A stretch of 18,427 nt of DNA from Pseudomonadota bacterium. GTDB taxonomy: Bacteria > Pseudomonadota > Alphaproteobacteria > Rhizobiales > Devosiaceae. Under the pieces are notes generated by a model. It was given only the letters and a program-made list of their open reading frames with translations, had not been told where the DNA came from and searched no databases. Shown here one piece after another: positions 7,768-14,959 of this stretch (position 1 is the first letter of the stretch; the number at the start of each line of letters is the position of its first letter). Made by a program: the position numbers and the translations under genes. The stretch spans positions 1 to 18,427 of the forward strand of contig JAEYYP010000347.1 of the NCBI GenBank assembly GCA_023428425.1, in the 5' to 3' direction.

Positions 7768-8781
7768 GTGGCAGTTACCGGAACGCCCGGCAAGGCAGGC
7801 AGCAAGACGACCATCGCCGACGTGGCGCGCCTCGCCGGGGTGTCGAAGGCCGTCGCGTCGCGCGCTTTGTCGCCCGAACCCCGCCCGGTTTCCGCCGACA
7901 AGCGCGAGCGGGTGCTGGCGGCGGCACGCGACCTCGGCTTCCGGGTCAACCTGCTGGCCCAGAGCCTCACCACCAAGACGGTGAACCTCGTCGCCGTGGT
8001 AGTGAACCACATCCACGACCTGAGCGACCTCGACCTGTTCGACAAGCTGCTCGCCGAGGTGCAGGCCATCGGCAAGCAGGTCATCCTCATCCGCGTCGGC
8101 TCGGTCGACAAGGTCGAGGAGTTCCTCCGCCAGGGCGTCGCCTACCATGTCGACGCGGCGCTGGTCTTTTCCGATTTCGCCGATGCGGCGACGGTGCGGG
8201 AGATGTTCCGCACCGACCAGGTCATCATGCTCAACGGCCGTCATGACAAGCTGTCGCGCGCCATCGTGCCCGATGAAGTGCGCGGCATATTCGAGGCAGT
8301 CGCCGACGCGGCGAGCAAGGGCGTCCACACCGCCGCGCTTGTCACGGGACGCGCGACGTCGTTGGTGGAACAGACCCGCGGCGACACCTATCGCGAGGCC
8401 TTCCGGCGCCACGGCATCATCCTCACCAAGACCGTACAGGGCGACTACTCCTATCTCAGCGGCCATGCGGCGGCCGGCGAATTCGTCGGCGAAGATTTTC
8501 CCGACGCGGTGTTCTGCACCTCGGACGCCATGGCGATGGGCATCCTTGACCTCTGTCGCGTGCATTTCCCCGGCAACCGCCCGGCCCATTTCCGCCTCTA
8601 TGGTTTCGATGACCTGTCGCTGCTCGATTTCGACGCCTACCCGATCGCCACGATCGGCTACGACAAGACGGTTTTCGTGCGGGAGATGGTGCGCATGATC
8701 GCCGACCCCACTCCCTTCCAGCCCGGCACTCCGCCGGTCATCATTCCTACCCGCTTCGTCAGCCGAGCGACCGCGGGCTAG
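7768..8781 (+). CDS. LacI-family transcriptional regulator
   Basis: A regulator of 337 residues from the preferred GTG start; starting at the ATG at 7738 would give 347. The helix-turn-helix TTIADVARLAGVSKAVASR (residues 14-32) is followed by a normal LacI hinge, NLLAQSLTTK, whose leucine can wedge the centre of a CG-centred operator. The rest is a sugar-binding-like effector domain ending with LYGFDDLSLLDFDAYPIATIGYD. It is divergent from the ROK kinase/cutC pair and convergent with the ABC importer operon, whose promoter carries a CG-centred LacI operator at 12716-12729. It is therefore the best candidate repressor for that operon, and perhaps for the kinase. The effector is unknown; a GlcNAc-type sugar or glycosylasparagine would fit the context. 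A hairpin follows at 8806-8831. Confidence 0.92.
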   Translation: MAVTGTPGKAGSKTTIADVARLAGVSKAVASRALSPEPRPVSADKRERVLAAARDLGFRVNLLAQSLTTKTVNLVAVVVNHIHDLSDLDLFDKLLAEVQAIGKQVILIRVGSVDKVEEFLRQGVAYHVDAALVFSDFADAATVREMFRTDQVIMLNGRHDKLSRAIVPDEVRGIFEAVADAASKGVHTAALVTGRATSLVEQTRGDTYREAFRRHGIILTKTVQGDYSYLSGHAAAGEFVGEDFPDAVFCTSDAMAMGILDLCRVHFPGNRPAHFRLYGFDDLSLLDFDAYPIATIGYDKTVFVREMVRMIADPTPFQPGTPPVIIPTRFVSRATAG

Positions 8782-8805
8782 GCCCGGCGCCAGCCACAGA
8801 CGTCA

Positions 8806-8831
8806 TCGGGGCCGCCTTTCGGCAGCCCCGA
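8806..8831. terminator. Hairpin between convergent genes, possible bidirectional terminator
   Basis: TCGGGGCCGCC and GGCAGCCCCGA pair over 11 positions with one C-A mismatch around a TTTC loop. It lies 24 nt after the LacI stop and 54 nt past the end of the oppositely oriented binding-protein gene. There is no clear T-run on either strand, so factor-independent activity is uncertain. Confidence 0.5.
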
Positions 8832-8885
8832 CATTGACGGACCCTCGGTTCCAGGAACCTCAGGTCCGCCGCAACGTGTGAACCC

Positions 8886-9677
8886 TTACCAGAGGGGCTG
8901 AAGCTCCGGCGGGTTGGCGGTGTCGCCCCACCACTTCTTGTAGTTGGCTTCGTAGGCACCCGACTGGATGTAGTCGGACACGAACATGTCGAGCCAGCGG
9001 ACGAATTCGACGTCACCCTTGGCGACAGCGATGCCGATCGGGTCGTTCGAGTAGAGGCCCGCGAGCGTCACAAGTGACGGGTTCTGCGTGGCGAGGTAAT
9101 CGAGCAGCGACGAATCCTCGATCGCGGCGTCGACGCGCTTCTGCTGCAGCTGCAGCACGCCATCTGGCGCGAACTGGTCGACATAGACGAGCTCGGCGGT
9201 CGGCACGGCGGTCTTGATGAAGGTTTCGCCGGTGGTGCCACGCCCAACGACGATCTTCTTGCCAGCGAGACCCTCGAGGTCGGTGATGCCCGAGTCGGCC
9301 TGAACGATGACGCGGAGTCCGGCACGGTAATACGGGATCGAGAAGTTCACCGACTTGGCACGCTCGAGGGTGGCAGAGGTGTTGGCGACGACGATGTCGA
9401 GCTGGCCCGAGCCGAGCATCGAGATGCGGGCGTCACCCGACACGTCGGTGAACTCGACCGGCACGCCGAGCTTCTCGGCAATCATGGTGGCCACGTCGAC
9501 GTCGTAGCCGACCGGGTTGTTCTGCGCGTCGCGGAAACCGATCGGCTCGCCGCCGAGCGACACGCCGATGCGGACGACATTGCGCGAACGGATGTCATCG
9601 AGCATGCCGGCCATCGCCGGAACGGCCGTGGTGGCGACGAGCGCCAGCGCGGCAAGAGCAGTGAGAATACGCTTCAT
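8886..9677 (-). CDS. Periplasmic substrate-binding protein of a polar amino acid ABC transporter
   Basis: A 263-residue family 3 solute-binding protein. Residues 1-23 form a Sec signal peptide (basic MKR, hydrophobic core, AMA before the cut), so the mature protein is periplasmic. The two lobes show the amino-acid-binder pattern: GEPIGFRDAQNNPVGYDVD, then ANTSATLERAKSVNFS with the arginine that holds the ligand carboxylate, and VDAAIEDSSLLDYL with the acidic residue expected to hold the alpha-amino group. The ligand therefore probably keeps a free amino acid backbone, which glycosylasparagine does. The start is supported by GGAAGGGA shortly upstream. It is the last gene of the operon, 25 nt after the hydrolase gene, and its partners are the permeases and ATPase upstream. 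Confidence 0.93.
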   Translation of the reverse strand: MKRILTALAALALVATTAVPAMAGMLDDIRSRNVVRIGVSLGGEPIGFRDAQNNPVGYDVDVATMIAEKLGVPVEFTDVSGDARISMLGSGQLDIVVANTSATLERAKSVNFSIPYYRAGLRVIVQADSGITDLEGLAGKKIVVGRGTTGETFIKTAVPTAELVYVDQFAPDGVLQLQQKRVDAAIEDSSLLDYLATQNPSLVTLAGLYSNDPIGIAVAKGDVEFVRWLDMFVSDYIQSGAYEANYKKWWGDTANPPELQPLW

Positions 9678-9702
9678 GGTGGTCCCTTCCTCAGTTGCGG
9701 AT

Positions 9703-10620
9703 TTATGCGTTAGTCGCGTCCCGGAGCTCCGGCTCCGGCATCGAGTCCTCCCAGAACCAGTAGCGGATCGGCCCCTGGCACCGGAAATTCGTGACCTGGT
9801 GGTTCCCCTTGCTATCGACGGCGTGGATCACCACCCCGCCGAGGAAACCGCCGGTCAGTTCGTCGAGCTCGTCCACTGCCAGCTTCACCGCATCGGTGAG
9901 CGAGTAGCCGAGCTTCATGGCGAGGACGATGCTGCGCGAGGTGGAGGTGCGCATCGTCATTTCGCCGGTATGCGTACAGGCCGCCGCGCCATAGCGGCTG
10001 TCGGCATAGTAGCCGGCGCCGGGAATGGGGCTGTCGCCGAGGCGGCCGGGATATTTCCACGCCCAGCCCGAGGTCGAGGTCGCCGCATGAATGCCCCGAC
10101 CGCGGTCGGACGACAGCCAGACCGTGGTGTCGCGGACGCGCTCGGGGTCGGTGATGGTCTTGAGCAGCGGCGCGAGTGGCGTATCCGGGAAAGCCGCCGC
10201 CTGCTCCGGCGACATCTCCTTCTGCAACCGCTCCCACCAGACGCGCTTGCTGTCTTCGAGCAGTACGTCATCCTTGGTGAAACCGATTTCAGTGGCGTAG
10301 CGGCGCGCGCCCTCGCCGGTCAGCATGACGTGCGGCAGGTTCCTCAGCACGGCGTGGGCGAGTTTCGCCACCGGGATAGTGTCGGGCACGGCGCCGACGG
10401 CGCCGACCTCGCGTGTATTGCCGTCCATCACGGCCGCGTCGCATTCCATGACGCCCAGCATGTTGGGCCACCCGCCGTAACCGACCGAGCGGACCTTCGG
10501 CTCGCGCTCGACGGCGGAGATGCCCTCGACCATGGCCGTCAGCGGATCGGCACCGGCCTTCAACTGCTCGGCGGTAGTCCTGAAGCCGGGCCAGGCCTCG
10601 GCATTGGCGACGAGGAGCAT
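9703..10620 (-). CDS. N4-(beta-N-acetylglucosaminyl)-L-asparaginase family hydrolase (Ntn-hydrolase)
   Basis: A 305-residue member of the glycosylasparaginase/isoaspartyl peptidase family, which cleaves the amide between aspartate and GlcNAc (or asparagine, or isoaspartyl peptides). These enzymes mature by cutting themselves before a threonine; here D164-T165 in VRDTTVWL is the expected site, with T165 as nucleophile. GRLGDSPIPGAGYYAD (192-207) supplies R193 and D196 for substrate binding, and W10 in EAWPGF matches the conserved tryptophan of glycosylasparaginases. MDGNTREVGAVGAV is also family-typical. The oxyanion segment reads CTHTGE where classical members have ATGxGE, so specificity may differ. 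There is no signal peptide, so it acts in the cytoplasm after uptake. Its ATG immediately follows the ATPase stop (TAG|ATG), making it part of the importer operon. L-asparaginase or isoaspartyl peptidase activity is the alternative. Confidence 0.85.
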   Translation of the reverse strand: MLLVANAEAWPGFRTTAEQLKAGADPLTAMVEGISAVEREPKVRSVGYGGWPNMLGVMECDAAVMDGNTREVGAVGAVPDTIPVAKLAHAVLRNLPHVMLTGEGARRYATEIGFTKDDVLLEDSKRVWWERLQKEMSPEQAAAFPDTPLAPLLKTITDPERVRDTTVWLSSDRGRGIHAATSTSGWAWKYPGRLGDSPIPGAGYYADSRYGAAACTHTGEMTMRTSTSRSIVLAMKLGYSLTDAVKLAVDELDELTGGFLGGVVIHAVDSKGNHQVTNFRCQGPIRYWFWEDSMPEPELRDATNA

Positions 10621-11355
10621 CTAGTCTTTCCGCATCTTGGAGAGGAACTGCGCGACGCGCGGCTGGGCCAGCCCGCCATCGGCAGCGAAGAACTTTTCGG
10701 TCGGCAGGTCGACCAGCAGCACGCCCTTCTCGAGGAAGACGATGCGGTTGGAGATCTGCCGGGCAAACTCGATCTCGTGGGTGACGAACACCATGGTGGT
10801 TCCGGACTTCGCCAGCTTGGCGAGAATATCCAGCACCTCGGCCGTCATTTCGGGGTCGAGCGCCGAGGTCACCTCGTCGAGCAGCAGGTAGCGCGGCTTC
10901 ATCGCCAGCGCCCGGCAGATGCCGACGCGCTGGCGCTGCCCGCCCGAGAGCTGCGCCGGATAGGCATCGACGCGATCGCCGAGCCCGACCGACTGGAGCA
11001 GCGCCCTGCCCTCGGCCTCGGCTTCGGCCTTCGGGCGCTTGAGCACTTCGATGGGCGCCAGCGTGATGTTCTGCAGCGCCGTCATGTGCGGGTAGAGGTT
11101 GAAGAGCTGGAACACGGTGCCCGAGCGCTTGCGCGCCTCGGCCAGTTCCTTCGGCTTCGATACGTCGAAATCATCGACGGTGATCTTGCCCGCGTTGAGC
11201 TTTTCGAGCCCATTGATGCAGCGGATCAGCGTCGACTTGCCCGAGCCGGACGAGCCGAGGATAGAGACCACCTCGCCCGGGTTCACCGTGAGGTTCACCC
11301 CCTCGAGGACGGTGGTCTGCCCGAAGGCCTTCTTGACGTTTTCGACTTTCAGCAT
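10621..11355 (-). CDS. Polar amino acid ABC transporter ATP-binding protein
   Basis: A 244-residue ATPase of the GlnQ/HisP type that powers the importer on the cytoplasmic face of the membrane. Walker A is GSSGSGKST (34-42), the signature is LSGGQRQR (136-143), Walker B is YLLLDEVTSALDPE (156-169) and the switch histidine is H193 in VTHE. FQLFNLYPHMT around the Q-loop is characteristic of amino acid importers. The start chosen is MLKVENVKKAFG; longer in-frame versions would run back into the upstream permease gene and have no family counterpart. One nucleotide separates it from the permease stop, and its own stop directly abuts the hydrolase start. Confidence 0.95.
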   Translation of the reverse strand: MLKVENVKKAFGQTTVLEGVNLTVNPGEVVSILGSSGSGKSTLIRCINGLEKLNAGKITVDDFDVSKPKELAEARKRSGTVFQLFNLYPHMTALQNITLAPIEVLKRPKAEAEAEGRALLQSVGLGDRVDAYPAQLSGGQRQRVGICRALAMKPRYLLLDEVTSALDPEMTAEVLDILAKLAKSGTTMVFVTHEIEFARQISNRIVFLEKGVLLVDLPTEKFFAADGGLAQPRVAQFLSKMRKD

Positions 11356-11356
11356 G

Positions 11357-12028
11357 TCACAGGCCCCGGAACGCGCTGTGGGCGCGCAGCCGCTTTTCGA
11401 GTTTGGCGCCAAGCGTCGCAACGAGCTTGGCAGCGAGGTAGTAGAGGATGCCGACCGCCGTCCACACGATGAAGGGTTTTAGCGTCCGCAGGTTGAGGTT
11501 GGCGCCGATCTTCGAGAGGTCCATCACTCCGATCACCGAGATCAGCGACGTGACCTGCAGCTGGTTGACCAGGAGCGCCGTGAGCGGCCCGATGGAGAAG
11601 GCCAGTGCCTGCGGCGCGATGACGCGGCGCAGCACCTGCCAGCGGCTCAGCCCGAAGACGCGCGCGGCTTCCACCTGGTCGCGGCCGATCGACTCGATCG
11701 ACGACACGGCGATGACATAGACGAAGGCGGCGGTGTTGAGCGACAGCGTGATGACCGCCGCGTTCACCGGCGTCATGTTGAGCTTGAAGAAAGCCGGAAA
11801 GCCGAAGAACACGAGGAAGAGTTGCACCAGCACCGGCGAGTTCTTCAGCACTTCGGCGACGAAGGTGATGACCTGCATCAGCACCGGCACGCGGTAGAAA
11901 CGCACCACCCCCCACAGCACGCCGATGACCAGGCCAATCAGTGAAGTGACGAGGAACAGGCCGATGGTGACGCCGAGGCCCTGCGCCAGCAACCACAGGT
12001 CGAACGGGGTGAACTCGGTGTAGCGCAT
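11357..12028 (-). CDS. Polar amino acid ABC transporter permease (HisM/GlnP type)
   Basis: A 223-residue inner-membrane permease with about five hydrophobic segments. VLKNSPVLVQLFLVFFG (residues about 60-76) is the conserved start of the amino-acid permease core, and EAARVFGLSRWQVLRRVIAPQA is the EAA loop that docks on the ATPase. It forms a heterodimeric channel with the permease encoded just upstream. Its ATG overlaps the upstream stop by one base (TGATG), so it is translationally coupled. Confidence 0.93.
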   Translation of the reverse strand: MRYTEFTPFDLWLLAQGLGVTIGLFLVTSLIGLVIGVLWGVVRFYRVPVLMQVITFVAEVLKNSPVLVQLFLVFFGFPAFFKLNMTPVNAAVITLSLNTAAFVYVIAVSSIESIGRDQVEAARVFGLSRWQVLRRVIAPQALAFSIGPLTALLVNQLQVTSLISVIGVMDLSKIGANLNLRTLKPFIVWTAVGILYYLAAKLVATLGAKLEKRLRAHSAFRGL

Positions 12029-12699
12029 CAGCTCACCTGCTCCTGCATATCGCGGTTGAGCCAGCGGTGGAGCAGCGTGATACCGAGCGAAACGAGGTAG
12101 GTCAGCGACGCATAGACCACGAGCAGCACCACGTAGACCTCGAACGGCCGGAACGTGTCCGACGCCACGATCTTGGCGTTGCCGGTCAGCTCGTTGAGCG
12201 TGATGGTCGAGAGGATCGACGAGGTGAGGATCATGTTGATCAGCACCGAACCGAGCGGTCGGACAGACGTGCGGAGCGCGATTGGCAGCACGATGCGGCT
12301 GAAGGTGACGCGCTTCGAAAGTCCGCTGACCTCAGCCGCTTCGATGATTCCGTTGTCGATGGCGAGGATGCCGGCGCGGATCGCATCCGAGGCATGGGCG
12401 CCGCCGGCGATGGAGAGCGCAACCACGCCGGTCGTGAAGGCGTCGATGTAGATCCCGATCTCCGGCAGGCCATAGTAGAAGAAGAACAGCTGGACGATGA
12501 AGGGGATGTTGCGGAACAGGTCCACATAGGCAAACGCCAGCCAGTTCACCCACTTCACCTGCGACGTGCGCGCGATGGCGACGAACATGCCGAGGATGAC
12601 GCTGCCAACGAGCGCCAGGGCGCACACCTGCGCCGTGAGCAAGGCGCCCTCAGCTAGGAAACCCAGATGTGGGACCAGGATCGTCAGGTCGAGCCGCAC
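12028..12699 (-). CDS. Polar amino acid ABC transporter permease (HisQ/GlnP type), first gene of the operon
   Basis: A 223-residue inner-membrane permease starting with GTG. LFRNIPFIVQLFFFYYGLP (residues about 61-79) and the EAA loop EAAEVSGLSKRVTFSRIVLPIA identify the HisM/HisQ permease family. A strong Shine-Dalgarno-like stretch, AAGGGGGAG, lies just upstream (12704-12712 on the opposite strand). The gene heads a five-gene unit: two permeases, ATPase, glycosylasparaginase-like hydrolase and binding protein. The promoter and LacI-type operator lie immediately upstream, which makes sugar-responsive control of an amino-acid-type importer likely. Confidence 0.93.
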   Translation of the reverse strand: MRLDLTILVPHLGFLAEGALLTAQVCALALVGSVILGMFVAIARTSQVKWVNWLAFAYVDLFRNIPFIVQLFFFYYGLPEIGIYIDAFTTGVVALSIAGGAHASDAIRAGILAIDNGIIEAAEVSGLSKRVTFSRIVLPIALRTSVRPLGSVLINMILTSSILSTITLNELTGNAKIVASDTFRPFEVYVVLLVVYASLTYLVSLGITLLHRWLNRDMQEQVS

Positions 12700-12715
12700 C
12701 CCGCTCCCCCTTTAG

Positions 12716-12729
12716 TGAAACCGGTTTCA
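12716..12729. promoter_or_regulatory. Perfect LacI-type operator for the ABC importer/hydrolase operon
   Basis: TGAAACCGGTTTCA is a perfect 14-bp palindrome with the central CG typical of LacI/PurR/GalR operators. It begins at the last base of the proposed -10 box and covers the expected transcription start (about 12722), a position suited to repression. Only one such site was noticed in the window. The regulator encoded at 7768-8781 is the likeliest ligand; this is inference. Confidence 0.8.
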
Positions 12730-12757
12730 GTTTCGTGACGAACCGACGGCTTGTCAA
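12729..12757 (-). promoter_or_regulatory. Sigma70-type promoter of the ABC importer/hydrolase operon
   Basis: On the minus strand, TTGACA (12752-12757) matches the -35 consensus exactly. A 17-nt spacer leads to GAAACT (12729-12734), a weak -10 box. The predicted start near 12722 leaves a leader of about 22 nt before the GTG start. The perfect -35 and overlapping operator make it the main promoter of the operon. Confidence 0.6.
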
Positions 12758-12830
12758 GCGTTCACCACATTTTTGCCACTGGCGCGAAACGACTCTCATC
12801 CCGTTCAAGAGACGGGACCGTCCGGGCACA

Positions 12831-13850
12831 TCAGCGCCAGCCCAGGCCCGGCGCGACATGCTTGAGGACGCTTTCGATCACGTGGGCGTTGTAGGCAACG
12901 CCGAGCTGGTTAGGGATGGTGAGCAGCAGCGTGTCGGCCGCCGCGATGGCGGTGTCCTGCCTGAGCTCCTCGATCAGCTTGTCGGGCTCGGCCGCGTAGG
13001 AGCGGCCGAACACCGCCTGCTTGCCCGGCTCGATATAGCCGAAATGGTCCTGACTCTGGTCGCCGCCGAAATAGGCGCGGTCCATTTCGGTGACGAGCGG
13101 GAAGATCGAGCGGCTGACCGAGACGCGCGGCGTGCGTGCATGCCCCGCTTCGGCCCAGGCCGCCCGGAATGCCGCGATCTGCTCGGCCTGCTGGACATGG
13201 AACGGCTTGTTGGATTCGGCCATCACCAGCGTCGAGCTCTGCAGGTTCATGCCCAGCCGGCCGGCCCACTGCGCGGTCGGCGTCGTCGCCGCGCCCCCCC
13301 AGATACGGTCGCGCAGCCCCTCCGAATAGGGCTCGAGCCGCAGCAGTCCCGGCGGGTTGGGGAACATCGGACGCGGGTTGGGCTGAGCGAAGCCCTTGCC
13401 CTGGATGACCTCGAGGAAGACTTCGGCATGGCCCCGCGCCATGTCGGCATCGGTCTGGCCCTCGGCCGGCACGTAGCCGAAATGCTTGTAGCCGTCGATC
13501 ACCTGCTCTGGCGAACCGCGCGAGATGCCGAGCTGCAGGCGGCCGCCCGAGATAAGGTCGGCCGCTCCGGCATCTTCCGCCATGTAGAGCGGGTTTTCGT
13601 ACCGCATGTCGATCACGGCGGTGCCCAGCTCGATCCGCTTGGTGCGCGCCCCTGCCGCCGCGAGCAGCGGAAACGGCGAGCCGAGCTGGCGCGCGAAGTG
13701 GTGGACGCGGAAGTAGGCGCCATCGGCGCCCAGTTCCTCGGCCGCCTCGGCAAGCTCGATCGACTGCAGCAGCGTGTCGGAAGCCGAACGGGTCTGCGAG
13801 TGGGGGGAGGGGTTCCAGTGTCCGAAGGACAGAAAGCCGATTTTCTTCAT
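12831..13850 (-). CDS. Luciferase-like (LLM class) flavin-dependent monooxygenase
   Basis: A 339-residue protein of the bacterial luciferase fold, an (alpha/beta)8 barrel that uses reduced flavin (FMNH2 or F420) supplied from elsewhere. Family signs are KIGFLSFGHW at the N-terminus, AEELGADGAYFRVHHFARQ (about 38-56), the strand RIELGTAVIDMRYENPLYMAEDAG, and SGGRLQLGISRGSPEQ (about 101-116). No flavin reductase gene is in the window. The substrate cannot be predicted. It points the same way as the importer operon, but 131 nt with that operon's own promoter separate them, so it is probably transcribed independently. It is divergent from a DMT transporter. No good Shine-Dalgarno is seen before the ATG. 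Confidence 0.88.
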   Translation of the reverse strand: MKKIGFLSFGHWNPSPHSQTRSASDTLLQSIELAEAAEELGADGAYFRVHHFARQLGSPFPLLAAAGARTKRIELGTAVIDMRYENPLYMAEDAGAADLISGGRLQLGISRGSPEQVIDGYKHFGYVPAEGQTDADMARGHAEVFLEVIQGKGFAQPNPRPMFPNPPGLLRLEPYSEGLRDRIWGGAATTPTAQWAGRLGMNLQSSTLVMAESNKPFHVQQAEQIAAFRAAWAEAGHARTPRVSVSRSIFPLVTEMDRAYFGGDQSQDHFGYIEPGKQAVFGRSYAAEPDKLIEELRQDTAIAAADTLLLTIPNQLGVAYNAHVIESVLKHVAPGLGWR

Positions 13851-14033
13851 GATACCGCAGCAGTTAGTGGCGCGCCGGAGCGGATACTAGTCGCTGCGCC
13901 GCGCGCCTGCCATCCTCGGGGCGCATGAGTTACGCTTGGGCGGCCGCCCCCCTCCGAAGGAGCCATTGGCAGGCCCGCCCCGGCGTGCCATGCGGTGGAC
14001 AGCGCCCTCCGCGTCCTGCCCCTCGAGTTTTCC

Positions 14034-14918
14034 ATGCGCCCCCTCGACCTGCTGCTGTTTGCCGGCGTGTGCCTCGTCTGGGCGCTCAACCTGATCGTCA
14101 GCCGCGTGCTGTTCGCCGATTTCGGCGTGCCGCCGATCTTCTACGCTGCCGCCCGGTTCCTGGTGGTGGCGATCGTGCTGTTCCGGCTGCTCAGACCATT
14201 GCCCCGCCCGCTCGCCCCTATCCTGATGATCGGCTTCCTGATGGGCACCATCCATTTCGGATTGATGTTCCTCGGGCTCGCCAACGCACCATCGTCAAGC
14301 GTCTCGATCGTGCTGCAGATGGCCATTCCATCGACGGCGGTCCTCTCGGTGCTGTTGCTGGGCGAGAGGATCGGCGTGGTGCGCGGCCTGGGCATCGCGC
14401 TGGCGCTCGGTGGCGTCGTGCTCGTCATGTGGGACGGTGACGGCATCGGACTGAGCATCGGGCTGCTCTACGCCTTCGTGTCGGCTGTGGCTGTCGCGCT
14501 CGCTTCCGTGTTGCTCAAGCGGCAGACTGGCATCAAGCCACTCACCATGCAGGGGTGGACGGCATTGGTGTCATTTCCCCCGTTGATCACCTACGCACTG
14601 CTGGTGGAAGGCAACCCGATCGAAACCAGCCTCTCCGTCGGCTGGCCGTTCTTCGCCGGGCTCGCCTTCTCCGTCGTGCTGGTGACGCTCGTCGCGACGA
14701 CGCTGTACCTCAGCCTGCTGCAACGCTACCCGGCAAGCATCATCGCCCCGCTGGGGCTGATGATGCCGCTGATGGCGGTGGCGATGGGGATTCTGATCCT
14801 GGGCGAACCGTTCGACCCGCGCATGGCGGCGGGCGGAGTGGTTGCTCTCGTCGGCATGGTCCTGGTGCTGCGTCAGCAGGCCCCGCGCGATGCCGAACAG
14901 CCACGGGAAATGACCTGA
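14034..14918 (+). CDS. DMT superfamily (EamA) transporter
   Basis: A 294-residue inner-membrane protein with about ten hydrophobic helices in two EamA repeats, the layout of drug/metabolite exporters (RhaT/YdcZ/RarD relatives). Repeat one opens with LLLFAGVCLVWALNLIVSR and contains FLGLANAPSSSVSIV and LSVLLLGERI. Repeat two contains LYLSLLQRYPASIIAPLGLM and MGILILGEPFD; the paired LGE motifs are typical. The ATG at 14034 was chosen because it sits just before the first helix; an in-frame GTG at 13995 would add 13 residues. An AAGGAG at 13957-13962 is not at a useful distance from either start. Substrate is unknown. A strong hairpin follows at 14924-14951. Confidence 0.9.
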   Translation: MRPLDLLLFAGVCLVWALNLIVSRVLFADFGVPPIFYAAARFLVVAIVLFRLLRPLPRPLAPILMIGFLMGTIHFGLMFLGLANAPSSSVSIVLQMAIPSTAVLSVLLLGERIGVVRGLGIALALGGVVLVMWDGDGIGLSIGLLYAFVSAVAVALASVLLKRQTGIKPLTMQGWTALVSFPPLITYALLVEGNPIETSLSVGWPFFAGLAFSVVLVTLVATTLYLSLLQRYPASIIAPLGLMMPLMAVAMGILILGEPFDPRMAAGGVVALVGMVLVLRQQAPRDAEQPREMT

Positions 14919-14923
14919 AAGGC

Positions 14924-14951
14924 GGGCCGCCGCAGCGCTCCGCGGCGGCCC
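14924..14951. terminator. Strong hairpin, bidirectional terminator between convergent genes
   Basis: GGGCCGCCGC and GCGGCGGCCC form a perfect 10-bp stem around an 8-nt loop. It lies 5 nt after the DMT transporter stop and 8 nt beyond the stop of the opposite isomerase-like gene. On the minus strand it is followed by GCCTTTC, a weak T-rich tail. The position between two convergent stops is ideal for ending both transcripts. Confidence 0.75.
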
Positions 14952-14959
14952 TTCGGGAA

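Noticed and set aside
8847..8859. Palindrome GGTTCCAGGAACC
   Set aside because: The centre leaves a one-base loop, so it is no hairpin; it lies between convergent 3' ends where an operator makes little sense.
9517..11472. Long open frame on the + strand (651 codons) across the binding protein, hydrolase and ATPase genes
   Set aside because: It lies opposite three clearly recognisable genes, its translation is rich in Arg, His and Gly with no domain, and long antisense frames are expected at this GC content.
12799..12817. Possible terminator after the monooxygenase (TCCCGT/ACGGGA stem, 7-nt loop)
   Set aside because: Only six base pairs and no T-run on the minus strand; too weak to call.
13938..13949. 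GC-only palindrome GGGCGGCCGCCC between the monooxygenase and the DMT transporter
   Set aside because: Perfect but composed only of G and C in GC-rich DNA, so a chance match is likely; no supporting promoter elements seen.
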